In this document: piece after piece, positions 1 through 5,338 of the stretch
Position numbering within the stretch: position 1 is the stretch's first letter
Layout of the letters: every line of letters starts with the position of its first letter
Assembly (NCBI GenBank): GCA_900556615.1
Contig: USPP01000063.1
Location: forward strand, 1 to 7,607
Source of the DNA: an uncultured Eubacteriales bacterium
Lineage (GTDB): Bacteria; Bacillota; Clostridia; Oscillospirales; CAG-272
Direction of reading: 5' to 3'
Length of the DNA stretch: 7,607 nt
Translations under genes and position numbers: made by a program
Notes under the pieces: generated by a model
Told to the model about the DNA's origin: nothing
Database searches by the model: none
What the model saw: the letters and a program-made list of their open reading frames with translations, nothing else

Positions 1-681
1 GTCGTTTTCCGTATAGGAAGTGATAGCGGAGGAAAGGAGAGAGGTATAAGAGGAGATATTTTCCTGAATTGCGGTCAGCTTCGCTTCTCCTTCCGAGATA
101 ATGGGGAGCATGTCCTCGCGGCAGATTTTTCTTCCCGGAAGGGACATAGCGATCTCTCGCGCTTTTTCTGTGTCGTTCAGATCCTCATAATAATGCAGAC
201 AAAGCAGCCGTTTTGCTTCAAGACGGATCGGATCCTCTGTACAGTGGGAAAGAATATCGTCCCCGATTTCAAGAATTTCTCCCGAATAATGTTTTATTGC
301 AGCGGGCCTGTCACAGTTTAGATACAGTCCGTACATAAGAAGAACCTTGAGGCGGTATTCATCAGGAAAATGCATGATACCCTCTCTTGCTGTTTCGACG
401 GCGTCCTTTATGTTTCCGGAGGCGACTTTTTCGTAAAAGCCGTCGGTGTATTCGCGAATTTTATCTTCATTGTCGAACATTTCCATGCAAAGGAGTTCGT
501 CCGTGGAAACGCCAAAATAGTTTGCTATTGTCGGTATAAGCTCAAAATCAGGATATAATTCTCCGTTTTCCCATTTGAGTACCTCCTTACAGGTCACCCC
601 GAGATATCTTGCAAAATCATCTTGAGATACCTTCTTTTCCTCTCTGTGAAGCTTGATTTTTTCTCCGATGTTGATAAACAT
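1..681 (-). CDS. Cro/C1 (XRE) family transcriptional regulator, C-terminus off window
   Basis: Translating the minus strand from the ATG at 681-679 gives 227 uninterrupted codons up to the window edge, so the gene is partial. Residues ~5-60 form an XRE helix-turn-helix: EKIKLHREEKKVSQDDFA, then YLGVT, then KWENGELYPDFELI and NYFGVSTDELL, the usual clostridial form of this domain. The rest (~75-227) is helical, with charged and leucine/tyrosine-rich repeats such as RLKVLLMYGLYLNC and RLLCLHYYEDLNDTEKA. It resembles the TPR-like sensor or dimerisation region of many Firmicutes XRE regulators. The start is supported by an AAGGA ribosome site at 691-695, 9 nt upstream. I found no convincing sigma-A promoter in the DNA just upstream. 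The target genes are not in view. DNA binding is secure from the domain; the signal it senses is unknown. Confidence 0.9.
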   Translation of the reverse strand, partial: MFINIGEKIKLHREEKKVSQDDFARYLGVTCKEVLKWENGELYPDFELIPTIANYFGVSTDELLCMEMFDNEDKIREYTDGFYEKVASGNIKDAVETAREGIMHFPDEYRLKVLLMYGLYLNCDRPAAIKHYSGEILEIGDDILSHCTEDPIRLEAKRLLCLHYYEDLNDTEKAREIAMSLPGRKICREDMLPIISEGEAKLTAIQENISSYTSLLSSAITSYTEND

Positions 682-800
682 TTTAGTTTTTCCTTTCGTA
701 TTGGCGAGTTTGTATATCTTTTCTTTTTTGGATTTAACATAATAAAGGGACAAATTTCGGATTTTTGCTGTGTGATCTTAGCGAAGTTTTTGAGAATTTT

Positions 801-1037
801 CAGGGTTTTTTCAAAAAAACTCTGAATGAGGTAATATCCATGCTGCTGAGGTGCATGTTTATGGAACTCTGTCTTATACCGCTACTTTTTCTTGAAAAGA
901 AAAAGGCAAAGAAGAATAAACTGCTAAAGACAAAGCATGTCATAGGGCTCCGTCCCGCCGCTGCATAGGGAATTCACCCTTAAGACCCTTTTTTCAAAAG
1001 TTTTTGCGGGTTTTTAAGGAGCTTTTTTCAAAAAGCT
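801..1037. repeat. Intergenic cluster of A/T-rich hairpins
   Basis: The ~480-base stretch between the XRE gene and the two-TM gene (682-1166) holds no convincing gene. It contains four short inverted repeats: 801-811 with 814-824 (11 bp, one G-T pair), 885-893 with 897-905 (9 bp, loop GAA), 988-992 with 996-1000 (inside a larger imperfect stem of 978-988 with 1008-1019), and 1020-1027 with 1030-1037. The core TTTTTTCAAAA occurs three times, at 806-816, 989-999 and 1023-1033. The larger stem is followed on the plus strand by a T-run at 1023-1028. This may be a dispersed REP-like intergenic repeat or a terminator cluster; one window cannot show which. Two plus-strand ORFs of 67 codons here have no ribosome site worth noting and no family resemblance. 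Confidence 0.5.
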
Positions 1038-1082
1038 AAATGGAGTTTGGGTAATGCCCCGGCTTGATTTTGTCACCAATTT

Positions 1083-1109
1083 GACAGATTCCGCAAAGCA
1101 GATTCTGTC
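1083..1109. other. Stable hairpin downstream of the two-TM gene
   Basis: GACAGA at 1083-1088 pairs with TCTGTC at 1104-1109. Inside it, after one mismatch, 1090-1094 pairs with 1098-1102 around a 3-nt loop, giving a stem of about 11 pairs including one G-T. It lies about 60 nt beyond the stop of the 1167-1631 gene. On the minus strand it is not followed by a clean T-run, so it is not a textbook terminator. It could act as a processing barrier or belong to the neighbouring repeat cluster. Confidence 0.4.
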
Positions 1110-1166
1110 GGTTTCATTTCTTAAAAGAAAATCGAATGGACATTTTTAATATAACTAAATTCCAAT

Positions 1167-1631
1167 TTATAAATCAATCGGCGTTCTGTTATCGGAAAAC
1201 GTCAAATGAAAAGAGTTGAAAAATTGATAAGATGCTGTCAGCCGTACCCCGTCACTCAACTTTCCTTCAAGATAACTTTTTCCTAAAAGTGTATCTGCTT
1301 TTTCTTCGTTGATATAAAGAGATCTGCATAGTAAACCGGTGTAAATCAAAATACTATCATTTTGCGTTTCAGCGGTTTTTGTGCCACAGTAAAGTACATC
1401 TATAACGAAAGTAATGAGTGACATAATAGAAATGAAAAATCCGCAAGCCGCAGGAATAACCAAATATGTACGAGAATAGGAAATCAACTGCATCCCCCAA
1501 ACCGTTTCAACCACTTTGCCTTGCTCTCGCCATACAAGTGATAAAATGACAATTATCATACAAGAAACAAAGAGAACTATCTCTATTACTCTTCGTTTGA
1601 TAGTCTTGCTTCGTAATTCCTTTTTTAACAC
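1167..1631 (-). CDS. Conserved-looking two-TM membrane protein of unknown function
   Basis: This 154-aa protein starts at a GTG codon (1631-1629), supported by a CGAGGT ribosome site at 1639-1644 with 7-nt spacing. A basic N-terminus (LKKELRSKTIKRR) precedes membrane segment 1 at ~15-34; segment 2 lies at ~56-81. The C-terminal ~70 residues are soluble and end in FHLTFSDNRTPIDL at the extreme C-terminus. The arrangement, two helices followed by a small beta-rich domain, recalls membrane-anchored PH-like domains of Firmicutes, but I cannot name the family. The basic N-terminus suggests a cytoplasmic N-terminus and, with two helices, a cytoplasmic C-terminal domain. It lies 144 nt downstream of the 51-aa hydrophobic peptide gene on the same strand and may be co-transcribed with it. 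An immunity or accessory role for that peptide is only an inference. Confidence 0.7.
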   Translation of the reverse strand: MLKKELRSKTIKRRVIEIVLFVSCMIIVILSLVWREQGKVVETVWGMQLISYSRTYLVIPAACGFFISIMSLITFVIDVLYCGTKTAETQNDSILIYTGLLCRSLYINEEKADTLLGKSYLEGKLSDGVRLTASYQFFNSFHLTFSDNRTPIDL

Positions 1632-1644
1632 TTAAATTACCTCG

Positions 1645-1731
1645 TTAAATTCTGTTTTTACTACTTTCCAAAAAGTTTTTCATCTGCTCCGCAACGGCTT
1701 TATTTATCGTCGCATGGCAGGATTGTTTCAA
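1645..1731 (-). other. Coding-like frame between the peptide and two-TM genes
   Basis: The minus-strand frame ending with TAA at 1647-1645 reads LKQSCHATINKAVAEQMKNF followed by LESSKNRI. It has normal-looking residue composition and a plausible amphipathic helix. The frame stays open further upstream, back into the end of the 51-aa gene, through VNSNLSGKSIPILY. There is no ATG with a ribosome site; TTG at 1731 is the only nearby start-like codon. The stop sits just before the ribosome site of the 154-aa gene, as in translationally coupled genes. It may be a small uncalled gene, the tail of a broken gene, or chance. Confidence 0.25.
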
Positions 1732-1775
1732 ATATAATATGGGGATTGATTTGCCCGATAAATTGGAATTAACTG

Positions 1776-1931
1776 TTATTGAATTTGAGATGCAATCGTA
1801 TTTAGTGCAGATGCAATTTGACTACCAATATTGCCACTTGCTTCAAGGATTGCATTGCCAATAATCACAGATCCCGTAATAATCGCAGCGGCAACAATAA
1901 TTTTTCCAATCAAGTTTTGATATTCTTTCAT
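1776..1931 (-). CDS. Small hydrophobic single-helix peptide (51 aa)
   Basis: The peptide begins MKEYQNLIGKIIVAAAIITG and continues through SVIIGNAILEASGNIG to SALNTIASQIQ. One strongly hydrophobic segment spans ~8-29, followed by a Ser/Asn/Gln/Ala-rich amphipathic tail (~30-51). I chose ATG at 1931-1929 because AAAGGAG at 1941-1947 lies 9 nt upstream; an in-frame ATG at 2000 has no comparable site. No double-glycine leader or Cys-rich lantibiotic core is seen. It could be a small membrane protein, a leaderless bacteriocin-like or toxin-like peptide, or an accessory subunit for the following two-TM protein. An extended -10 like TGGTAAAAT lies upstream near 1963-1971, with no good -35. I do not recognise a named family; the gene itself is likely real because of its ribosome site. 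Confidence 0.65.
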   Translation of the reverse strand: MKEYQNLIGKIIVAAAIITGSVIIGNAILEASGNIGSQIASALNTIASQIQ

Positions 1932-2029
1932 AGTGTATTTCTCCTTTACAAGTTCTGATTTTACCATGAAATATCGGCTGTAAGCTATGATACATTTCAT
2001 GAGAGGGCAGAAAGCTCTCTCTCTCTTTT

Positions 2030-2368
2030 TTATAGCTTTCCAACGGTAAGAGCGATGATTTTCTTAATATTATCCGGTTGAGAAAGGGCATTTGTGGCAG
2101 CTTTGTTGCGGCGGAGTACCCCGCATTTAAGGCAGCGGTGGGTGATAATGTATCCTCGTTTGGGATCGGGTTCGGCGGCAACCGGTTCCATCAGTCCGCC
2201 GCATTCGCTGAGACGGTCACCGGGGTTGATATCAAGATGTACAGAATAAAGACAGAAGGGACAGTGGTTCCGGGAACTGTATCCAAGAGGGAGAACCTCT
2301 TTTCCGCAGTTCCGACAAATAAACCCGGTGTCGTTTTTAGTGAAAATTCTTGCTCCGGTGTTTTCCAT
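2030..2368 (-). CDS. RNHCP-domain zinc-binding protein
   Basis: This 112-aa protein has the diagnostic signature SSRNHCPFCLYSVHLD at residues 31-46, which gives the RNHCP family its name. Three further Cys groups fit a treble zinc-ribbon-like fold: CRNC (18-21), C56 in ECGGLMEP, and CLKC (79-82). Length and order match the family, which is short and spread through Firmicutes and Actinobacteria. Its biochemical role is not established; nucleic-acid binding is often assumed from the zinc ribbons. The start ATG at 2368 follows AGGAGG (2377-2382) with 8-nt spacing, and a consensus promoter lies just upstream. The 51-aa peptide gene begins about 100 nt downstream of its stop on the same strand, so read-through is possible. 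A plus-strand ORF over the same bases is a shadow. Confidence 0.9.
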   Translation of the reverse strand: MENTGARIFTKNDTGFICRNCGKEVLPLGYSSRNHCPFCLYSVHLDINPGDRLSECGGLMEPVAAEPDPKRGYIITHRCLKCGVLRRNKAATNALSQPDNIKKIIALTVGKL

Positions 2369-2401
2369 TTAAAAAACCTCCTGAAAAACAGCTACAAAAT
2401 T

Positions 2402-2430
2402 ATTATAACGCAAATTAAAAGAGATTGCAA
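2402..2430 (-). promoter_or_regulatory. Sigma-A promoter of the RNHCP gene
   Basis: On the minus strand, TTGCAA (2430-2425) and TATAAT (2407-2402) are separated by exactly 17 nt. The predicted transcript starts near 2395 and reaches the AGGAGG site after about 13 nt. The -10 is perfect and the -35 matches at four of six positions. Confidence 0.8.
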
Positions 2431-2556
2431 GAGGAATAACGGAAAACAAAAATCGGGTTGTATAGTGTTTCAAATAAATATAAAATCAAAAGCGAGACAA
2501 GCTGTTGGATTGGTTAAAATGAATTGTTATATCTCTGTCTAACGGCAAGGATCTCG

Positions 2557-2758
2557 TTACTTCATAAAATTTCCATCAATCATAAAAATACTGTCGCACC
2601 CAATATTATAATTATATAAAGAAAATTCGTTTGTTTGCACACGGTATGGATCCGTATGCTGGAAATATTTGTTCAGAAAAATCAGTCTTATCGCTACAAA
2701 TCGTAATAAAACAGTTTTGATTTTTAAAATCCTTTATTGCAATCAAATATTTTTTCAT
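2557..2758 (-). pseudogene. Small gene with apparent 1-nt frameshift, family unknown
   Basis: From ATG at 2758 the minus strand reads MKKYLIAIKDFKNQNCFITI, then CSDKTDFSEQ, and then loses sense and stops at 2612. The next frame picks up at that point as YFQHTDPYRVQTNEFSLYNY, then NIGCDSIFMIDGNFMK, and stops at 2557. Removing one A from the run at about 2668-2670 joins the two halves into a 66-residue protein. The joined sequence is well mixed and looks globular. There is no strong ribosome site before the ATG, so it may be the tail of a longer lost gene. I recognise no family. Between it and the next remnant (2759-2939) I see only AT-rich DNA. The plus-strand 68-codon ORF at 2737-2943 is Phe/Leu-rich noise. 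Confidence 0.4.
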
Positions 2759-2939
2759 TTTATTGCTTTTTGTTTTCTAATTTTAAGCTTATAAACCATT
2801 ATAAGATGATTTTGGTAAAAATGATCGTTTTGTTCTTTTACAGCTATTTTTCCGGTTTGGTATCTATATTTCGGAAGTTTTTTTGGTATTTCGGGGGTGA
2901 GTGCAGTCTATTGATATTTCTGCCATGTTCCGTATTTCC

Positions 2940-3230
2940 TTAATTATGAGTTTGAATGACTGCCGCCTCTTTGTACATGTTTCCATAAGAGGTTACATCT
3001 TTAACAATATTTATTTCATCCTGTAAACAAATTAATTATAAAACTCGTACCATTCAGTTTCCTCGCCTATGGGTGTTTGCATACATAATTTTCTAAACTG
3101 AGCTTTACCGGGTTCTAATAAAAATCTCCTTTTTTATACTTCTCTCGGCAATTTTCATAGATTCTTCGGCAATATGTGCCTTCACTTCAAACTCATCTAC
3201 AACAGTTTCTTCTATGCTATTATATATTTT
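2940..3230 (-). pseudogene. Broken coding remnant in three frames, family unknown
   Basis: Directly after the stop of the nuclease-like gene, three minus-strand pieces read like protein. Piece A (3230-3105) contains ETVVDEFEVKAHIAEESMKI followed by AERSIKKEIF. Piece B (3118-3032) reads LEPGKAQFRKLCMQTPIGEE followed by TEWYEFYN. Piece C (3035-2940) reads LQDEINIVKDVTSYGNMYKE followed by AAVIQTHN. A and B overlap at a frame change near 3110-3118; B and C meet near 3035. None has a start codon with a ribosome site. Piece A is in the same frame as the preceding gene but separated from it by two TGA codons. This looks like a degraded gene of at least ~85 residues, probably part of the same acquired island. 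The reading is subjective in AT-rich DNA. Confidence 0.35.
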
Positions 3231-3233
3231 TCA

Positions 3234-3941
3234 TCATATCACCCTGCTCAAATTATGCTCATGCTCATATTGTGATATTAAAGCATCATAATTTACAAAT
3301 TCGACCAAATCTTTTATAGGTTTATAAATAGATGAAAGAATAATCTCCTCAAATTGACATTTACGTTCCTTGGCTGCAACTATATAAAATTTTGCTCTAA
3401 AGTCCTGTAACTCATAGAATTTGTTTAACGAATTTTTAATATCTGTTGAGTGCTCTACCTCGTAAAAAGCACACGGCATATTTCTTTCATTAAACCATAT
3501 TGTATCAACCGTTTTAGCCTTTCGTAATATTTCAGGATATGTAAAATCATATATCTTATCTATTGTTGTAATTTTAGATAATTTTGTTTCTAAAAACATC
3601 TTATTTTTATCCTGCGGCGGAACATATGTTTTGTGTTGCCTAAGATTACCTATCTCAACAATTATTCCTTGATAATACGAATGTGTAAATTCTTCTATAC
3701 TTTTTTCGTTTTTTTCTGTTATTCTAAATTTTTTTAACACGTCATTTTCGTATTTTTTTAATGCCCATAAGCCAGGCTGAACTTTAAAGAATTCATCATT
3801 TGTTTGAACAATACGTCTTATAGAGGCGAATGGCGTTTTTGTGCCCCAAGTGTTAAAATCAACTAACTGATTTAATTGTTGAAATGTTGCATAGCCTCCG
3901 TTTTTCACCATTGCATTTATAACATAGTCTTTCTGTTTCAT
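3234..3941 (-). CDS. Winged-helix (HARE-like) protein with PD-(D/E)XK-like nuclease domain, Dam-linked
   Basis: The 235-aa product starts at ATG 3941 (MKQKDYVINAMVKNGGYATF); the open frame extends upstream only as a shadow inside the methylase gene. Residues ~1-61 form a winged helix, with TKTPFASIRRIVQ and FFKVQPGLWAL matching the HARE-HTH pattern found in restriction enzymes. Residues ~140-215 carry a restriction-fold-like core: VDTIWFNERNMPCAFYEVEH, with D146, E161 and E163, then ST and helix LNKFYELQDF, then strand AKFYIVA. The acidic pair reads E-V-E, so the usual catalytic lysine is replaced. This is seen in a recurrent FEVEHST-type family whose activity I cannot state. An AAAAGGA-like ribosome site lies 12-13 nt upstream, a long spacing. 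The start overlaps the hybrid 3' end of the methylase frame by 83 nt. The expected role is the restriction partner of the adenine methylase. Confidence 0.7.
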   Translation of the reverse strand: MKQKDYVINAMVKNGGYATFQQLNQLVDFNTWGTKTPFASIRRIVQTNDEFFKVQPGLWALKKYENDVLKKFRITEKNEKSIEEFTHSYYQGIIVEIGNLRQHKTYVPPQDKNKMFLETKLSKITTIDKIYDFTYPEILRKAKTVDTIWFNERNMPCAFYEVEHSTDIKNSLNKFYELQDFRAKFYIVAAKERKCQFEEIILSSIYKPIKDLVEFVNYDALISQYEHEHNLSRVI

Positions 3942-4767
3942 AACGAGTATACGTCCTTTTGTATTTTTTTCTTTCAATAACCTTTGCGCCTTTTCTTTGC
4001 ATATCATCAACAAATCTTGCAAGCTCAATTTGTTCTTTATCGTTAAACAAATTCTCTGTATATGTCGTAAAACTTGCTGTATCGGTAATAGGTCTATAAT
4101 GTGGGGGATCAAAATAAACGAAAGTATTTTCATCAATAAAGTCAGCCGATTCTCTGTAATCTCTGCATACGATTGTAACAATCTGCAATTTTTCTGATAC
4201 TGCACGAAGATTGCTCTTATCGCAAATCATAGGATTTTTGTATGTGCCCATAGGGACATTAAACAAACCTTTTTTATTAACTCTGAACAAACTGTTGAAG
4301 CAAGTCTTATTAAGGAAAATTATCAATGTTGCTTTTTCAATATTAATATTCTCATTGCTATTGACTTTCAAATCATTAAAACACTCACGCTTTTCCATAT
4401 AGTATGCTTTACGAGCATCCGTATCTAACGGAATAAAATCGTTTTGCATTGTATAAAGCATATCGACTAAAGCATCTATATCATTACGAATAATGCGATA
4501 GGTATTTATAAGCTCGGCATTTATGTCGCTGATATAAACTTCTTCCAAATCACATTTACTGAGTATATCAAACAAAACTGCTCCATCACCAACAAATGGC
4601 TCAGCATATTTTGTAATTCGCTCATCCGCAAATGAATAATAGCGTTCAGTTTCTTTGAGGAGTTGACTCTTGCCGCCTGCCCACTTCAAGAAAGGTTTAA
4701 CTGTTTTTCCTTCGCTTTTATTGTTCTTGCATCTATCGGTTTTTCTGCCGAAGTAGGTATAATCCAC
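3859..4767 (-). CDS. dam: DNA adenine methylase (Dam/D12 class), C-terminally truncated
   Basis: The 302-aa frame starts at GTG 4767. Motif X is KPFLKWAGGKSQLL (24-37), motif I is EPFVGDGAVLFDIL (56-69), and FLNKTCFNSLFRVNKKGLFN (151-170) is the class-typical target-recognition segment. Motif IV lies at 220-226 and reads DPPHYRP, where relatives have DPPYRP. By family, the enzyme transfers a methyl group from AdoMet to the adenine of GATC. After GAKVI (264) the expected SNSD strand and the C-terminal INELL-type region are missing. The frame instead runs 38 residues through the start of the nuclease-like gene in the wrong frame. Homologues are usually ~270-285 aa, so about 50-60 native residues are lost. 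The start overlaps the small regulator gene by 82 nt, and homologues begin near KPFLKWAGGK. It is probably inactive; a sequencing deletion would be the alternative. Confidence 0.8.
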   Translation of the reverse strand: MDYTYFGRKTDRCKNNKSEGKTVKPFLKWAGGKSQLLKETERYYSFADERITKYAEPFVGDGAVLFDILSKCDLEEVYISDINAELINTYRIIRNDIDALVDMLYTMQNDFIPLDTDARKAYYMEKRECFNDLKVNSNENINIEKATLIIFLNKTCFNSLFRVNKKGLFNVPMGTYKNPMICDKSNLRAVSEKLQIVTIVCRDYRESADFIDENTFVYFDPPHYRPITDTASFTTYTENLFNDKEQIELARFVDDMQRKGAKVIERKKYKRTYTRYETERLCYKCNGEKRRLCNISTIKSVS

Positions 4768-4879
4768 ATATTACCTATCATAGTTGCTTCCTCAATTCTT
4801 TTTTCAGAACATAAAACAGCTACTCTCCTTTGAGAAATGCCCCATTTATCAGCGCTTCTCTTGCAGATATAAATTCCAT
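4686..4879 (-). pseudogene. Small helix-turn-helix (excisionase/MerR-like) protein gene, 1-nt frameshift
   Basis: ATG at 4879 with GGGAG at 4886-4890 (6-nt spacing) begins MEFISAREA, then goes out of frame. One frame over, the sequence continues as ADKWGISQRRVAVLCSEKRI, then MWIIPTSAEKPIDARTIKAK, ending at 4686. Adding one base near 4853-4856 restores MEFISAREAADKWGIS. This matches the common clostridial small DNA-binding protein with the pattern YIS-KEAA-KWGIS-RRVQ-LC and W-IP-DAEKP-DAR, about 65 aa long. The 101-codon open frame starting at 4991 shares only the C-terminal part: its first ~45 codons cross the promoter and the repeat element and are not genuine. The gene overlaps the methylase frame by 82 nt, suggesting translational coupling and a control role in the cassette. 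A sequencing error could also explain the shift. Confidence 0.65.
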
Positions 4880-4916
4880 AATAATCTCCCGAATCACTAT
4901 GTTTGTACTTGTAAAT

Positions 4917-4945
4917 ATTATATTCTAAAGCTCGAACAATAGCAA
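4917..4945 (-). promoter_or_regulatory. Sigma-A promoter of the Dam-linked cassette
   Basis: On the minus strand, TTGCTA (4945-4940) and TATAAT (4922-4917) are 17 nt apart. The transcript would start near 4910 and meet GGGAG and ATG at 4879, which supports the short regulator start over the longer open frame. It lies only 30 nt from the end of the repeat element at 4975. Confidence 0.75.
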
Positions 4946-4974
4946 TACCGTTTTCAAAAATGAATGGAAACTTT

Positions 4975-5154
4975 TTAAGGCAACACCGCACAATTACCGG
5001 CTAACGCCTTGACAGCACAGCTGCTTGCATATTTTCCGACATTTGTCACAAAAAATAACGCAATAGGAACCGCTATTGCTTGTATTTTTTATTTTGAATC
5101 CCGAAAAATCTGACGGCGCATCTGTACTGTCATAATTGTGCGGTATTGCCTTAA
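4975..5154 (-). mobile_element. MITE-like element, copy 1 (180 bp), interrupting an antiporter gene
   Basis: The ends are near-perfect 22-bp inverted repeats, 4975-4996 and 5133-5154, with 21 of 22 positions matching; the outer part reads TTAAGGCAACACCGC or TTAAGGCAATACCGC. There is no transposase inside. TTAA at both outer ends fits insertion at a TA or TTAA target; TA next to AGGC on both sides would be the duplicated site. Internal sequence matches the element at 5913-6088 in reverse orientation: 5102-5127 against 5941-5966 is identical at 22 of 26 positions, and 4998-5013 is like 6050-6065. The shared ends, internal identity and similar length mark one non-autonomous family. The transposase family that would move it is unknown; TA-targeting families such as IS630/Tc1 are a guess. 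Confidence 0.8.
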
Positions 5155-5338
5155 TAAATACTTTATAGCATAGGGAGTCTATCATATCGAAGGTAACCAC
5201 TTCTACAAGATAGGGACCGAAAACGATTCCCGTTACCAGCCATCCGAGAATAGAAGGAAGCTTTATTTTTGAAATGAGTTTTCCTGTGACGATGGCAACG
5301 CAGATGATGGCAAATATACGGAGGATGTTTGTTATCAT
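4994..5338 (-). pseudogene. Cation:proton antiporter (Kef/CPA2-like), N-terminal fragment
   Basis: The first ~61 codons, from ATG 5338, are native: TGKLISKIKLPSILGWLVTG followed by IVFGPYLVEVVTFDMIDSLC. This is the first helix, the K-L-P-LG-L-GI-GP signature and the start of the second helix of the Na+/H+ exchanger superfamily, whose members are ~380-600 aa. From about 5154 the frame enters the MITE and reads meaningless Cys- and Lys-rich sequence until a stop at 4994 inside the element. No continuation of the antiporter is found on the far side, so the remaining ~350 or more codons are gone, not just interrupted. The ATG overlaps the stop of the upstream tetR gene by 4 nt (ATGA), so the two were translationally coupled. 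The fragment cannot transport ions. Confidence 0.8.

Noticed and set aside
2000..2035. GAGAG/CTCTC hairpin followed by T-run on the plus strand
   Set aside because: There is no plus-strand gene upstream to terminate, and the stem is short with purine/pyrimidine slippage. In the minus direction, after the RNHCP stop, there is no T-run.
1843..2181. 112-codon minus-strand ORF over the RNHCP 3' half and the peptide gene
   Set aside because: It is an alternate frame of the RNHCP and 51-aa genes; both of those have proper ribosome sites and recognisable or sensible sequence.
2078..2542. 154-codon plus-strand ORF
   Set aside because: It lies opposite the RNHCP gene and its promoter, has no family resemblance, and is explained as the complementary frame of a real gene.
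2431..3230. CRISPR array or tRNA genes in the AT-rich gap
   Set aside because: No regularly spaced repeats and no cloverleaf-like sequence or CCA-end context could be found here or elsewhere in the window.
3942..4205. 88-residue N-terminal extension of the nuclease-like protein
   Set aside because: This part is the out-of-frame reading of the methylase motif IV region. The winged-helix domain begins naturally at the ATG at 3941.
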